DNA from: Nostocales cyanobacterium LEGE 12452
Lineage (GTDB): Bacteria > Cyanobacteriota > Cyanobacteriia > Cyanobacteriales > Nostocaceae
Assembly: GCA_015206945.1 (NCBI GenBank)
Contig: JADEXV010000021.1
Coordinates: 1-50,556 of the forward strand
Length of the DNA: 50,556 bases
Reading direction: 5' to 3'
Shown: piece by piece, positions 9,162-19,474 of the stretch
How the letters are laid out: every line of letters begins with the position of its first letter
How positions within the stretch are numbered: position 1 is the first letter of the stretch
Made by a program: the position numbers and the translations under genes
The notes under the pieces: generated by a model
Told to the model about the DNA's origin: nothing
Databases searched by the model: none
The model's input: the letters and a program-made list of their open reading frames with translations, nothing else

Positions 9162-9707
9162 ATGAAATTGGTTCCAAATTTATTGGTTACTGCTACTATT
9201 GCTTTAAGTTTTTCTACCGTAGATGTAAAATCTGCATCTGCTGCAATTCTTAATTACGCTTTCACCGTTGATAGCCCATTAACAAAGGGGAATGGCTTTT
9301 TTAGCTTTGATGACTCAACCTTCAGCAATGACTATAATCCCGAAGCTCCCATTAAGTCACTTTCTTTCAACTTTGATGGCGATACCATTTACACTGAACA
9401 AGATGATGCAAATTACCCAGATTTTCCTCTTGTTTTTAAAACCACATCCTTAACAGGACAAACGTATTTTGGATTAGATTATCAGTTTAATGATAAAGCT
9501 AATCCTTCCAGTTCTATCAGTTATGAAATTATTGGTGAGGATTTTACAATTTACTCTAAAACTTCTCCCAATGCTGAACTTATATCAGGTACAGTTTCTT
9601 ATAGAAAAGTACCTGAACCTACAACTTTAGTTGGTGTTCTTTTTGCTTGTAGCCTTGGTTCAATGATGAAGAGAAAAGTAGTATCAATGAAAAAGATTAA
9701 AATCTAA
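9162..9707 (+). CDS. PEP-CTERM exported protein
   Basis: A 181-residue protein with a signal peptide (MKLVPNLLVTATIALSF, cleavage near SASAA) and a C-terminal sorting tail: VPEPTTL, then a hydrophobic stretch and the basic end MMKRK. This is the PEP-CTERM layout recognised by exosortase-type systems. The middle is beta-rich, acidic and cysteine-poor (FSFDDSTFSNDYNPEAPIKS), as in many secreted matrix proteins of this class. The start at 9162 is preferred because it opens directly into the signal peptide; ATG 9144 and TTG 9123 are upstream alternatives. No exosortase is present nearby. Function is unknown. Confidence 0.78.
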   Translation: MKLVPNLLVTATIALSFSTVDVKSASAAILNYAFTVDSPLTKGNGFFSFDDSTFSNDYNPEAPIKSLSFNFDGDTIYTEQDDANYPDFPLVFKTTSLTGQTYFGLDYQFNDKANPSSSISYEIIGEDFTIYSKTSPNAELISGTVSYRKVPEPTTLVGVLFACSLGSMMKRKVVSMKKIKI

Positions 9708-10033
9708 CTTTGGTTAAGTTGATATTAACAATTTCTTTGCCAAGGATTAATCTCTTACTAGTAGGCTTTTAGGTGGGGAAACAACATCTGACACATTGAT
9801 AGTAGAGAGAAAAATTGGAACTTAAAATCTGATTTTGCTCGTACCAATTCTCTATAAAGCTGCACATTATGACGCCTCCCAACCTCTCCTTAACAAGGGT
9901 GGTGGGGTTATTTCTATGGGTGTTAATAAAGAATTGCTATAAGGGAATAATTACGAAATTTTCCTATGATTTCTCCACCATCTTTGTGTTAGCTGTTCTG
10001 TACTTTAACTTACCTGTTAGCCAGGAGTAGAGA
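9708..10033. other. Intergenic region upstream of phoD
   Basis: Contains an imperfect CCTCCCAACCTCTCCTTAAC...GGTGGTGGGG element around 9872-9908 of the type scattered in Nostoc genomes, and the ribosome-binding sequence AGGAG at 10023-10027 just before the phoD start. TTTAACTT at 10004 resembles one half of a cyanobacterial Pho box, but the second half is poor. No gene is seen. Confidence 0.45.
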
Positions 10034-11623
10034 ATGGTAGATTACCGGAATTTTGAGCAGTCCCTGGACAGTCGAATCAAACGACGTAACTTAATTATTG
10101 GGGCAGGAGCATTATCTGGTTTAGCGATCGCTAACCAATTTTCTTCTCAAAGAGCGATTGCTAGAAGCAGATTTTCCAATTATCCTTTCACTTTGGGTGT
10201 TGCATCGGGTGAACCCTATCCTACCAGCGTAGTGATTTGGACTCGTCTGGCTCCTGAACCCTTAAACGGAGGTGGAATGCCGCCTGTGAATGTGCCAATT
10301 CGCTGGGAAGTTGCCACTGATTCTAATATGAGGCGCATTGTCTCTAGAGGTACGGTACTGGCAACTCCAGAACTAGCTCATTCAATTCGAGTTGTAGTAG
10401 AAGGCTTGCAATCTGATACTTGGTACTGGTATCGGTTTCTTGTCGGTCAAGACGCTAGCCCCATTGGTCGCACTCGTACAGCGCCTTTAGCAAATAGCTA
10501 CTTAAGTAAATTTAACTTTGCCCTTGTCTCCTGTCAGCACTATGAGCAGGGATACTATACTGCCTACAAATATCTGGCTAAAGATGACCTCGATTTAGTA
10601 GTGCATGTGGGCGATTACATCTATGAAGGGGGAATCACAGAAAATCGCCCTAGACAACATAATGGTTCAGAAATTTTTACTTTAGAGGATTACCGCAACC
10701 GTCACGCCCTCTATAAAACTGATACCAATCTGCAAGCAGCTCATGCAGCGCTTCCTTGGATTGTTACCTGGGACGATCATGAGGTAGAAAACAACTACGC
10801 CAACAACATCTCACAAATTGATACTGAACCAGATCAGGATCGGGCAATTTTCCTCCAACGGCGAGCTATTGCTTATCAGGCTTACTACGAACACATGCCA
10901 CTACGCCCCTTCTCGCGTCCCGTTGGCCCCGATATGCAACTTTACCGTCGGCTCTCCTTTGGTAACTTAGCCACCTTCCATGTTTTAGATACCCGCCAAT
11001 ATCGCACCGATCAGCCCTGTGGTGATGGCACTAAAGAACGTTGCCCAGAAAACTTAGATCCGAATGCAACGATTACCGGACAGGCACAGGAAAATTGGTT
11101 ATTCGATGGTCTAAATAGTTCACAAGCTAAGTGGAATGTTTTGGCGCAGCAAGTACCAATTGCTCAAAGAGACACAACACCAGGGGAAGGCGGAACTTAC
11201 AGCATGGATAAATGGGATGGTTATGTGGCTTCGCGCGATCGCCTCATGGCTTTCCTCGGACAGCGCCAGCCCTCTAATCCAGTATCCTTGGCAGGTGATG
11301 TGCATTCTAACTGGGCGATGAATCTGAAGGCTAACTTTGATCAGCCAGAATCCGCCACACTTGGAAGTGAATTTGTCGCTACCTCAATTAGCTCCGGTGG
11401 CGATGGGGCAGACAGCAACCCCAACGTTGAAGCTTACTTACCCGATAATCCACACATTAAGTTCTACAATAATCAACGGGGGTATGTTCGCTGTGCTTTG
11501 ACTCCCACAACCTGGAAGACAGACTATTTGGTTATGTCAAAAGTCACAACCCCAAATGGCACGATTAGTAAGCGGGCTTCATTTGTGGTTGAAGATGGTC
11601 GTCCAGAAATACAACAAGCCTAA
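10034..11623 (+). CDS. phoD: Alkaline phosphatase PhoD-like, Tat-exported
   Basis: A 529-residue PhoD-family metallophosphoesterase. The N-terminus carries a twin-arginine motif (KRRNLIIGAGALSG, Arg17-Arg18) and a hydrophobic stretch ending near IARSRFSN, consistent with Tat export of a folded metalloenzyme. An N-terminal beta domain (FTLGVASGEPYPTSVVIWTR) precedes the phosphoesterase core, whose metal ligands are visible as VVHVGDYIYEG, WDDHEVENN and GDVHSNW. Family members release phosphate from mono- and diesters in the periplasm using calcium and iron. Its length is normal. AGGAG lies 6 bp upstream of the start. Phosphate regulation is expected from the family but not clearly shown here. 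Confidence 0.9.
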   Translation: MVDYRNFEQSLDSRIKRRNLIIGAGALSGLAIANQFSSQRAIARSRFSNYPFTLGVASGEPYPTSVVIWTRLAPEPLNGGGMPPVNVPIRWEVATDSNMRRIVSRGTVLATPELAHSIRVVVEGLQSDTWYWYRFLVGQDASPIGRTRTAPLANSYLSKFNFALVSCQHYEQGYYTAYKYLAKDDLDLVVHVGDYIYEGGITENRPRQHNGSEIFTLEDYRNRHALYKTDTNLQAAHAALPWIVTWDDHEVENNYANNISQIDTEPDQDRAIFLQRRAIAYQAYYEHMPLRPFSRPVGPDMQLYRRLSFGNLATFHVLDTRQYRTDQPCGDGTKERCPENLDPNATITGQAQENWLFDGLNSSQAKWNVLAQQVPIAQRDTTPGEGGTYSMDKWDGYVASRDRLMAFLGQRQPSNPVSLAGDVHSNWAMNLKANFDQPESATLGSEFVATSISSGGDGADSNPNVEAYLPDNPHIKFYNNQRGYVRCALTPTTWKTDYLVMSKVTTPNGTISKRASFVVEDGRPEIQQA

Positions 11624-11658
11624 TCGTCTAATTCCCAGGTATCAGAACCAAACAAAAA

Positions 11659-11703
11659 CAGATAGAAACAGGTAAATCATTAGTGTTTATCTGTTTCTAT
11701 CTG
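11659..11703 (+). terminator. Long hairpin after phoD
   Basis: CAGATAGAAACAG at 11659-11671 pairs perfectly with CTGTTTCTATCTG at 11691-11703, and the stem continues inward with mostly matched bases. It begins 36 bp after the phoD stop and is followed by AGTTTTC, fitting a rho-independent terminator between convergent phoD and gcvP. Confidence 0.7.
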
Positions 11704-11743
11704 AGTTTTCATCTTCATATAAGAGGAGTTAAGAGTTTTAATT

Positions 11744-11764
11744 CCTAACTCCTAACTCCTAACT
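11744..11764. repeat. Heptamer array (CCTAACT)x3
   Basis: Three perfect copies of CCTAACT, a cyanobacterial short tandemly repeated repetitive sequence, 12 bp downstream of the gcvP stop. Confidence 0.85.
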
Positions 11765-11776
11765 TTTCATTTCAGT

Positions 11777-14710
11777 TTAATAAGCATCCATTGGCAGACA
11801 AGAACAAACAAAATTGCGATCGCCAAAAGCTGCATCAATGCGACCAACAGCAGGCCAGAATTTATATTCACGAGTCCAAGGCGCAGGATAGGCAGCTTGT
11901 TCGCGAGAATAGGGATGTTGCCATTCCCCGATAATTAAACTTTCGGCAGTGTGGGGTGCGTTCTTCAAAACATTATCTTGGATATCCACCTTGCCAACTT
12001 CTATTTGGGCAATTTCTTGGCGAATAGAAATCAACGCATCACAGAAACGATCCAACTCTTGCTTAGATTCACTTTCTGTAGGTTCCACCATGATTGTACC
12101 CCCTACAGGCCAGGAGACAGTCGGCGCGTGGAAACCATAATCTATGAGACGCTTGGCGACATCATCGATTTCGATCGCAGCAGATTTTTTGAGCGATCGC
12201 AAATCTAAAATACATTCATGGGCAACTAGACCATTTTTCCCCTGATACAAAACCGGATAGTACGATTCCAATTTCTTAGCGATGTAGTTAGCGTTGAGAA
12301 TCGCCACCTTAGTAGCTTCGGTTAAACCATCTGCACCCATCATGGCGATGTACATCCAAGAAATCACCAAGATACTCGCACTACCCCAAGGCGCAGCCGC
12401 CACAGCACCAATATGTGAGTGCTGAGTTGAGTCGTTGATAGTAACAACAGGATGTCCGGGGAGAAAAGGCACAAGATGAGATGCAACGCCAATGGGTCCC
12501 ATACCAGGGCCACCGCCACCATGAGGAATACAGAAAGTTTTGTGCAGATTCAAGTGACAGACATCCGCGCCAATATCCCCAGGACGGCAAATTCCTACTT
12601 GGGCGTTCATATTTGCCCCATCCATGTAAACTTGTCCACCATGACTATGGACAACAGCGCAGATTTCCTGAATTGGCTCCTCAAAAACACCATGAGTTGA
12701 GGGATATGTCACCATTAAGGCGGCTAATTCATTGCTATGTTTTTCTGCCTTCGCCTTCAAATCATCAACGTCAATATTACCTTGTGAATCACAGGCAACC
12801 GCCACTACCTTCATCCCACACATCACCGCACTTGCTGGATTTGTTCCGTGTGCGGAGGTGGGAATCAAACAAACATTGCGATGTGCTTCGCCCCGATTTT
12901 CGTGATATTGACGAATTACTAAAAGTCCAGCATATTCGCCCTGAGAACCAGCATTGGGTTGTAGAGAAATTCCCGCAAAACCAGTAATTTCAGCTAACCA
13001 TGCCTCAAGTTGCTCAAACAAGATTTGATAACCTTGCGTTTGCGATGCAGGGGCAAACGGGTGAATCTTGCCAAATTCTTCCCAACTTACCGGAATCATC
13101 TCAGCAGTTGCATTCAACTTCATTGTGCAAGAACCCAAAGGAATCATTGATGTCGTTAGCGACAAGTCCTTGCTTTCCAGCTTGTGCAGATAACGCAACA
13201 ACTCCGTTTCTGAGTGATAGCGGTTAAAAACTGGGTGAGTGAGATATGTACTTGTACGGGCAAGGGTTGAGTTTTCTAGAGGTAATTTGCGCCGTGCTGC
13301 AATTAAGTCTCCAATTTCTGTAAAGCTGAAAAATGGACTATCAGACGCTGCAAAAATTTCCCAAAGCTTTATCAAATCATCTACTGTAGTTGTTTCATCT
13401 ACAGAGATACCAATGGCAGTGTCATCAAAAATCCGCAGGTTAATATTCCGTGCTTGACAAGCTTTGAGAATTACCTCTAGGCTGCGTGTTCCCAATTCCA
13501 CCCGCAGTGTATCAAAGAAATCTTCAGAACTAATTTTGTAACCCAGATGCTTTAGTCCTGCTGCCAACATTAAAGTTAGCTGGTGGATATTCTCTGCAAT
13601 TTGCTTCAGTCCAGTTGGGCCATGATAGACGGCGTACATACTCGCCATTATCGCCAACAGAACCTGTGCAGTACAAATATTACTAGTAGCTTTCTCGCGC
13701 CGGATGTGCTGTTCGCGGGTTTGCAAGGCGAGACGTAATGCAGGCTTACCTTGGGCATCTTTTGATACACCCACAATTCGCCCTGGAACCAGTCGTTTAT
13801 ACTCTTCCTTCGTAGCAAAGTATGCCGCATGAGGCCCCCCAAATCCCAACGGAATACCAAACCGTTGAGTGCTACCGACAGCAATATCAGCGCCAAATTC
13901 CCCAGGAGGGGTTAGCAAAGTTAAACTTAAAGGATCTGCTGCTACCGTCACCAATGCACCCTTAGCATGGGCTTTTTCGATAAAAGCGCGGTAGTCGTAA
14001 ATAGTGCCATCACTTGCCGGGTATTGCAGAACAGCCCCAAAAATTGGTTGATCAAAATCAAATGTTTGATGATCGCCAACAATAATATTAATCCCCAATG
14101 GTTTAGCACGTGTTTGCAACACATCAATGGTTTGGGGATGGCAGTCACGAGAGACAAAATAGGCATTTGCCTGATTTTTGGAGACACCATAGCTTAGGCT
14201 CATCGCTTCAGCGGCGGCTGTGGCTTCATCCAATAATGAAGCATTGGCAATTTCCAAACCTGTGAGGTCGATAATCAGGGTTTGAAAATTCAGCAGCGCT
14301 TCTAATCGCCCTTGGGCAATTTCTGGCTGATAGGGAGTGTAGGCAGTATACCAACCGGGGTTTTCTAGGATGTTACGCCCAATCACAGGTGGGGTAATAG
14401 TGTCGTAATAGCCCATACCAATGTATGAACGGAAAACCTGATTTTTGGCAGCAACTTTTTTTAACGATGCCAGTGCTGCATACTCACTTTCTGCTGCTGG
14501 TAATTTTAGCGGTTGCTTCAGCCGAATTGCCTGTGGAACTGTTTGGTCGATTAGAGCATCCAGGCTGGGAAACCCCAAAACCTTAAGCATAAGCTGGATG
14601 TCATCGGAGTTAGGACCAATGTGTCTTGGCACAAAACTACTTAACTTTTGACTTTTTTCGTCCAGCACTTGCTGCTCATTAGACTTGAGAATAGGGGCGT
14701 TCAATACCAC
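11777..14710 (-). CDS. gcvP: Glycine dehydrogenase (decarboxylating), P-protein
   Basis: A full-length 977-residue fused P-protein of the glycine cleavage complex. It decarboxylates glycine with PLP and passes the aminomethyl group to the lipoyl arm of GcvH. The N-terminal half has FVPRHIGP and the [13 protein letters not shown] segment. The C-terminal half carries the PLP-lysine motif NLHKTF with Lys724, followed by the glycine-rich loop [11 protein letters not shown]. It is third in a gcvT-gcvH-gcvP run, 174 bp after gcvH, with a heptamer array filling part of that gap. In cyanobacteria this pathway handles photorespiratory glycine and supplies one-carbon units. No glycine riboswitch was recognised. 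Confidence 0.97.
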   Translation of the reverse strand: MVLNAPILKSNEQQVLDEKSQKLSSFVPRHIGPNSDDIQLMLKVLGFPSLDALIDQTVPQAIRLKQPLKLPAAESEYAALASLKKVAAKNQVFRSYIGMGYYDTITPPVIGRNILENPGWYTAYTPYQPEIAQGRLEALLNFQTLIIDLTGLEIANASLLDEATAAAEAMSLSYGVSKNQANAYFVSRDCHPQTIDVLQTRAKPLGINIIVGDHQTFDFDQPIFGAVLQYPASDGTIYDYRAFIEKAHAKGALVTVAADPLSLTLLTPPGEFGADIAVGSTQRFGIPLGFGGPHAAYFATKEEYKRLVPGRIVGVSKDAQGKPALRLALQTREQHIRREKATSNICTAQVLLAIMASMYAVYHGPTGLKQIAENIHQLTLMLAAGLKHLGYKISSEDFFDTLRVELGTRSLEVILKACQARNINLRIFDDTAIGISVDETTTVDDLIKLWEIFAASDSPFFSFTEIGDLIAARRKLPLENSTLARTSTYLTHPVFNRYHSETELLRYLHKLESKDLSLTTSMIPLGSCTMKLNATAEMIPVSWEEFGKIHPFAPASQTQGYQILFEQLEAWLAEITGFAGISLQPNAGSQGEYAGLLVIRQYHENRGEAHRNVCLIPTSAHGTNPASAVMCGMKVVAVACDSQGNIDVDDLKAKAEKHSNELAALMVTYPSTHGVFEEPIQEICAVVHSHGGQVYMDGANMNAQVGICRPGDIGADVCHLNLHKTFCIPHGGGGPGMGPIGVASHLVPFLPGHPVVTINDSTQHSHIGAVAAAPWGSASILVISWMYIAMMGADGLTEATKVAILNANYIAKKLESYYPVLYQGKNGLVAHECILDLRSLKKSAAIEIDDVAKRLIDYGFHAPTVSWPVGGTIMVEPTESESKQELDRFCDALISIRQEIAQIEVGKVDIQDNVLKNAPHTAESLIIGEWQHPYSREQAAYPAPWTREYKFWPAVGRIDAAFGDRNFVCSCLPMDAY

Positions 14711-14858
14711 AAATTACTCTCCAGATGGTACTATTATCATATTTTGCAATAAATACTCTTAAACTGGGGGCTGAGGACTGGGGATTCGGAAGATATTGGA
14801 TAGGTGAATAAGAGTAATTATTAATTACCTTCTCCACTCACCTACTCCCTTACTCTTC

Positions 14859-14884
14859 CACTCAGCACTCAGCACTCAGCACTC
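14859..14884. repeat. Heptamer array (CACTCAG)x3.7
   Basis: CACTCAG is repeated three times plus five bases and ends on the base directly before the gcvH stop codon (14885). It lies in the gcvH-gcvP spacer. Confidence 0.85.
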
Positions 14885-15274
14885 CTACTCCCCTTCTACT
14901 TGGGCGCGATACTCATCTGCTGTCAATGCATCTTCAACTTCGCCGGGGTCATTGACGCGGACTTTCAAAAACCACCCTTCCCCGTAGGGGTCTTCTGACA
15001 CTTCTTCGGGGGAACTAATTAAGGCTTCATTCCGTTCTATAACGGTGCCTGTCACTGGTGAATTCAGTTCCTCAACGGCTTTCACTGATTCAATCGTGCC
15101 AAAGTTTTCTCCCCTGGTGAGAGCATCGCCAATTTCTGGTAGTTCCAAAAAGACGATATCACCCAATTCATGTACGGCAAACTCAGTAATGCCAATGGTG
15201 GCAATTTCACCATCTATTCTCACGTATTCATGAGAATCCAGGTATCTGAAATCTTGAGGATATTCAAAAGACAT
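14885..15274 (-). CDS. gcvH: Glycine cleavage system H protein
   Basis: A 129-residue lipoyl carrier of the glycine cleavage complex. The lipoylation site is Lys65 in [11 protein letters not shown], inside the conserved [21 protein letters not shown] region, and [11 protein letters not shown] near the C-terminus is typical. It shuttles the aminomethyl group from GcvP to GcvT and is reoxidised by dihydrolipoamide dehydrogenase, encoded elsewhere. It lies 125 bp after gcvT and 174 bp before gcvP, all on the minus strand, so one operon is likely. Length and motifs are normal. Confidence 0.97.
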   Translation of the reverse strand: MSFEYPQDFRYLDSHEYVRIDGEIATIGITEFAVHELGDIVFLELPEIGDALTRGENFGTIESVKAVEELNSPVTGTVIERNEALISSPEEVSEDPYGEGWFLKVRVNDPGEVEDALTADEYRAQVEGE

Positions 15275-15399
15275 ATCACTTCCTCTCCCTTATTAAAAAA
15301 ATTATTGCCCCAATAGTCATCCAAGCCATATCCGGTAATGAACCTGACTGTAGATTGAATAACTCACAACACATTATTCCTCAAAAACCTCAGCGCTTA

Positions 15400-16536
15400 T
15401 CAGTTGGCAACACGATTTTTTGACCGATAAAAGGGACGTTTAACTACAACTGCTGGATAAGCTTTGCCACGAATGTCCACTTCTAGCTGCTGACCGACAG
15501 TTGCTAGCTGGGTGGGAACGTAGCCTAATGCAACAGGATAACCAAGTGTAGGTGACAGGGTGCCACTAGTAACTTCTCCCACAACTTTACCTGTGGATAA
15601 CACTTGATAGCCATGACGGGCAATGTTGCGTCCTTGGGTTTGCAAACCTACCAATCGGCGATGCACTCCCTTGGATTTTTGCTCTGCTAAAACTTCCCGA
15701 CCAATAAAATCGCCTTTGGTATCTAAATGAACTAGCCACCCCAAACCTGCTTCTAAGGGTGTGGTGGTGTCATCGATATCTTGTCCGTAAAGTGCCATCG
15801 CTGCTTCTAGCCGCAGAGTGTCTCGCGCACCGAGTCCACAGGGGATAACACCACTTTTATGGAGACTTCGCCACAATTCTACTCCCACATCTGGGTCTAC
15901 CATCACCTCAAAGCCATCTTCTCCGGTGTAACCTGTGCGGGCTAGGAAGGCAGGTTTACCTAGTAGAGTTGCTTCTAAATGTCCAAAGGCTTTGATTGGT
16001 TGTAAGTTTTCTTGCACTAATGGCTGGAGATATTTAATCGCTTTTGGCCCTTGCACGGCAATTAATACTTTATCTGGTGAAAGGTCTTGGAATTGCAACT
16101 TATCCAGGTCAAGATGCTGCAATAGCCATGCTTTATCTTTAGCAGAGGTTGCCGCATTGACTATGATGAATGCCTTTTGTGTACCACTGGTGTCTTCACC
16201 TTGATAATAAACAATGATGTCGTCAATAATTCCCGCTTGGGGATTTAACAATACGGTGTATTGTGCTTGACCAGCTTGCAAACGACTCAAGTCGGAAGGT
16301 ACTAGTGGCTGGAGTTGGGAAATCAGGTTTTTACCTTGGAGGGTAAATTTGCCCATGTGGGAAATATCGAACATTCCGGCTGTATTTCTTACAGCCTCGT
16401 GTTCGCGGCTAATTCCACTAAATTGCACGGGCATTTCCCAGCCGCCAAAGCTGGTAAGGCGTGCTTTGAGTTCTACACCCAATTGATATAAAGGGGTTCG
16501 CGCCAGAGATTGGGCGTTGTCTTCTTGATTAGCCAC
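15400..16536 (-). CDS. gcvT: Aminomethyltransferase, T-protein
   Basis: A 378-residue tetrahydrofolate-dependent aminomethyltransferase. It takes the aminomethyl group from GcvH and releases ammonia and methylene-THF. Visible family features include FGGWEMPVQF, the HMGKF region, YTGEDGFEV and GLGARDTLRLEA near the folate site. It is the first gene of the gcvT-gcvH-gcvP run; its upstream region is divergent with the pentapeptide-repeat gene and includes a HIP1 site 10-20 bp before the start. Length is normal and the start MANQEDNAQSLARTPLY fits the family. Confidence 0.96.
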   Translation of the reverse strand: MANQEDNAQSLARTPLYQLGVELKARLTSFGGWEMPVQFSGISREHEAVRNTAGMFDISHMGKFTLQGKNLISQLQPLVPSDLSRLQAGQAQYTVLLNPQAGIIDDIIVYYQGEDTSGTQKAFIIVNAATSAKDKAWLLQHLDLDKLQFQDLSPDKVLIAVQGPKAIKYLQPLVQENLQPIKAFGHLEATLLGKPAFLARTGYTGEDGFEVMVDPDVGVELWRSLHKSGVIPCGLGARDTLRLEAAMALYGQDIDDTTTPLEAGLGWLVHLDTKGDFIGREVLAEQKSKGVHRRLVGLQTQGRNIARHGYQVLSTGKVVGEVTSGTLSPTLGYPVALGYVPTQLATVGQQLEVDIRGKAYPAVVVKRPFYRSKNRVAN

Positions 16537-16771
16537 AGGTAATTATTGCGATCGCACCTCAACATCTATCATCCTACGAGATGCTTTCTGGTTTTACAGT
16601 CTTTGTGTATTGAATTGGTTATGGGGCATAGGGCATTGGGTATACAAGGCAGAGGGGCAGAGGAGAAAGACTTACTACTACTAATTCTCCCCTGCTCCCC
16701 TGCTCCCTTGTCCCCTTCTGTAAGGTTTAATAGTTAATAGTGGAAGTGTTGAGATTTATTAAGAAGAGATT

Positions 16772-17269
16772 ATGAAATATTGGCAACTGTTAGCTAGCTT
16801 TGTCTTAGCTATGGTTCTTTTTTTGTTTCCCCTATCGGCGCAAGCTGCAAGTTCTTCTAGTATTACCCGTTCTGTGGGTAATGATGAACTCAAGGGCAAG
16901 GATTACTCTGGTCAAAGTTTAATTGGTACTGAGTTTACCAATCTCAAATTAGAGAATGCTAATTTTAGCAATGCTGATTTACGTGGTGGCGTATTTAACG
17001 GTAGCGTATTGGAGGGAGTAAATCTGCATGGTGCTGATTTTAGTGAAGGCATAGCCTATCTAACAAGGTTTAAGGATGCTGATTTAAGTGATGCTGTGTT
17101 GACTGATGCGATGATGCTACGTTCTACTTTTGATAGCGTGGATGTCACAGGTACCGATTTTACGAATGCAATATTAGATGGGATACAAGTAAAAAAGCTT
17201 TGTGTTAAGGCAAGTGGTGTAAATTCTAAAACTGGTGTGGAAACTCGCAAGTCTCTAGGATGTAAGTAA
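16772..17269 (+). CDS. Exported pentapeptide-repeat protein
   Basis: A 165-residue protein with a clear signal peptide ([20 protein letters not shown], cleavage after AQA). About 16 A(D/N)LXX-type pentapeptides follow ([32 protein letters not shown]), from about residue 43 to 135, which would form a short right-handed beta-helix. The C-terminus has two cysteines ([10 protein letters not shown] and SLGCK end) that could form a disulfide. Related cyanobacterial proteins are found in the thylakoid lumen or periplasm; function is unknown. It is divergent from gcvT. AAGAAGAGA upstream could serve as the ribosome site. Confidence 0.82.
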   Translation: MKYWQLLASFVLAMVLFLFPLSAQAASSSSITRSVGNDELKGKDYSGQSLIGTEFTNLKLENANFSNADLRGGVFNGSVLEGVNLHGADFSEGIAYLTRFKDADLSDAVLTDAMMLRSTFDSVDVTGTDFTNAILDGIQVKKLCVKASGVNSKTGVETRKSLGCK

Positions 17270-17327
17270 ATCCTAACCCCTCTTTGCTAGTGGAGAGGGG
17301 TATATTTTTTAACGAATTACGAAATTG

Positions 17328-17386
17328 TACTGAGCGACTTGCTTTGACTTGTGCCGAGCAGAGCCGAGGTAGCGAAGTCGAAAGGA
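17328..17386. repeat. Dispersed ACTGAGCG repeat downstream of the TPR/NB-ARC-tail gene
   Basis: A GC-richer element starting TACTGAGCGACTT and ending GCGAAGTCGAAAGG, with CGACTT near its start and AAGTCG near its end able to pair. The ACTGAGCG core recurs at 19387 and 21687, bracketing this part of the window. Confidence 0.5.
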
Positions 17387-17425
17387 GCCCAAGTATTACG
17401 AATTACGAATTATGCGCAGCGATCG

Positions 17426-19474
17426 CTAGTGATATGCTTCTGTTAAAAAGCTTGCATAATTTGCCCGAACCGTCATAGTTGTCGGATGACTTATACCTAA
17501 AGTCCGTTCGCAAATTTTTAAAGCTTTCTCAAATAAGGGTTTGGCTTTCCTGTAGCGTCTTGTATGACGGTAGAGTGCTGCTAGATTGTTCAGGCTAATG
17601 GCGACATCGGGATGGTTATTTCCCAGCAGACGCTTACTCAGTTCTAAAGCTTGCTCATACAAAGGTTCGGCTTGCTTGTAACTTCCTGTAGATTCGTAAA
17701 GTTGTGCTAAATTATTCAGGCTGGTGGCAACATCGGCATGGTTATCTCCCAGCAGGCGTTTTCTCAGTTTTAATGCTTGCTTGAACAAGGGTTCGGCTTC
17801 GCTGTAGCGTTTTGTATAACAATACAATGCTCCTAAATTGTTCAGACTCGTGGCAACATGGGGATGTTCTTCTCCTACTAGGCGTTTCCACAATTCTAAA
17901 GCTTGCTGATACAAAGGTTCAGCTTCGCTATAGCGTCCTGTATATTCGTAGATTAATGCCAAATAGCTCAGGCTAGTGGCGACATCGGTATGTTCTTCTC
18001 CTAACAGACGTTTTCTCAGTGCTAAAGCTTGCTCAAGCAAGGGTTTGGCTTCTCTGTAGCGTCCTGTAGTTTCGTAAAGTACTGCTAAATTGTTCAGACT
18101 AGTGGCGACATCGATATGTTCTGAACCAAAACGATTTTGAGTTAGTTCTACACACCGTTCCAACCAAGGCTCTGCTTGCTGATAAAGTCCTTGACCTTGA
18201 TAAAACCAGGCTAATTTAGTAAACAGAGTGATTAGATTGTCATTGCCTAGATATTCGGATAGGTGAGTTGCAACTTCTGTAATATGCGGGATATGTGGAG
18301 TGAGGTTGAGAATATCTTCTGGGTTAAGCTGTTGCGGAATTAGCTTTGCTACCTCTAACATCATGGCTGCAAATTTAGTTTTTGCTTCATCCGCTTCACT
18401 TGACTTATCCAACTTCATTCGGAAAAGTTGTCGAATCTGTGGATTTAGAAGATAAATTCCTTTACTTTTCTGTTGTAGCAAATGCAATTCCAGTAAATCG
18501 GCTATAGCTTTCTTGTTGAGTTCTTGTTTTTTGTCATCTTCTATTGCCTCAACAGATAGGGGAATGTCAGCTAAAGCACACAAACTTAGCAGACAGCCAA
18601 AGCTTTGGGCATTCTCATCCAACTGTTCCCAACTCAATTCAAAAGCTTCAAATATACCGTATTCATCAGGCATCAATGAGTTAGCATTGACTACTGGTTC
18701 ATATTCCACTCGTTTCTTCTCTAGCCGCTTCAGCAGTGTTTCCAGAGACAAATCTGGCATTTTATCCAAATATTGTCCCACTAACTCTAACGCTAAAGGT
18801 AAATATCCCAAAAATTTACAAATTCTTCTGGCAACCCAAGCTTCTTGTTGCAGTCGTTCTCGAACCACAAGCGATTTTAATAGTTTCATCGCCGCCAATG
18901 GTTTGAGGGTATCTAATTCGCTATTATATTTTACGCTCAGATAAGCTTGTAACTTTTCTAGTTTGTCTCGATTGTTGAAAGTCGCTAACTCAGGAGAATT
19001 CTGGGCAAACTTGTCATATACCTCACCCACCCACTTTGTGAAAGCAGTAATATCAATGTTTAATTCGCTGGCAAGTTTAACTTTAGTTTTACCTAAGTTT
19101 TCTGTCTGAAAATATTTTGCAAAAGCTACCGTTTGCTCTAGAGATAAGCCATTCGTAGCAGCTTCTTTGGCTAGAAAATTAGCCCATTGCATAAACAGCT
19201 TTGTAAAGTTTATTTTTATTCTAGCTTTGTCTTTAATTAGTAAATATTCTCTCTTTGGGGTAAAAATACCATTTGGATAAAAATATTTAAAAGCAGTGGC
19301 TTGCCTTTGGGTATCGCCACTTGAGCCTCTGAAGTTCAAATTTCGAGTGTTTGTACTCAAAATGACTATGCGATGTCTACGATTGTCACTGAGCGGCTGG
19401 TGAGCGGAGTCGAACCATGTCGTTCGCGCAGCGTCTCGTAGAGAAGTGCGGGCTACGTCTACACTCTTTATCAC
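17426..19474 (-). CDS. TPR protein with NB-ARC C-terminal segment but no P-loop
   Basis: 682 residues as the longest frame. Residues ~92-195 form a helical domain (LFMQWANFLAKEA...LEQTVAFAKYF...ASELNIDITAFTKWVGEVY). Then comes LAAMKLLKSLV and CKFLGYLPLALELVGQYL, the distal helical (GLPLA-type) part of an NB-ARC/STAND module. No Walker A or Walker B motif occurs anywhere. The C-terminal ~260 residues are six 42-residue kinesin-light-chain-like TPRs (ATSLNNLAVLYETTGRYREAE type). Residues 1 to about 35 are encoded inside a dispersed repeat (19387-19462), so the true start may be internal, for instance Met95 at 19192. It looks like a STAND-type signalling ATPase that has lost its nucleotide-binding core. 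Confidence 0.72.
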   Translation of the reverse strand: MIKSVDVARTSLRDAARTTWFDSAHQPLSDNRRHRIVILSTNTRNLNFRGSSGDTQRQATAFKYFYPNGIFTPKREYLLIKDKARIKINFTKLFMQWANFLAKEAATNGLSLEQTVAFAKYFQTENLGKTKVKLASELNIDITAFTKWVGEVYDKFAQNSPELATFNNRDKLEKLQAYLSVKYNSELDTLKPLAAMKLLKSLVVRERLQQEAWVARRICKFLGYLPLALELVGQYLDKMPDLSLETLLKRLEKKRVEYEPVVNANSLMPDEYGIFEAFELSWEQLDENAQSFGCLLSLCALADIPLSVEAIEDDKKQELNKKAIADLLELHLLQQKSKGIYLLNPQIRQLFRMKLDKSSEADEAKTKFAAMMLEVAKLIPQQLNPEDILNLTPHIPHITEVATHLSEYLGNDNLITLFTKLAWFYQGQGLYQQAEPWLERCVELTQNRFGSEHIDVATSLNNLAVLYETTGRYREAKPLLEQALALRKRLLGEEHTDVATSLSYLALIYEYTGRYSEAEPLYQQALELWKRLVGEEHPHVATSLNNLGALYCYTKRYSEAEPLFKQALKLRKRLLGDNHADVATSLNNLAQLYESTGSYKQAEPLYEQALELSKRLLGNNHPDVAISLNNLAALYRHTRRYRKAKPLFEKALKICERTLGISHPTTMTVRANYASFLTEAYH
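19387..19462. repeat. Dispersed repeat overlapping the 5' end of the TPR frame
   Basis: Contains CACTGAGCGGCTGG, GTCGTTCGCGCAGCG and the palindrome TCTCGTAGAGA, then GGGCTACGTCTACAC. The TCTCGTAGAGA/TCTCGCAGAGA palindrome recurs at 19562 and 21702. The first residues of the annotated TPR frame are translated from this element. Confidence 0.6.

Noticed and set aside
9988..10023. Pho-box-like half sites (GTTAGCTG, TTTAACTT, GTTAGCCA) before phoD
   Set aside because: Only the middle one fits the consensus and the spacings of 16 and 12 bp do not match the 11-bp period; they also lie too close to the ribosome site.
12381..12987. Several long frames within gcvP on both strands (up to 168 residues)
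   Set aside because: Shadows of a highly conserved gene, with no motifs or ribosome sites of their own.
14711..16771. Possible glycine riboswitch near gcvT or gcvP
   Set aside because: No paired aptamer-like conserved cores could be found by eye; upstream regions are occupied by repeats and HIP1 sites.
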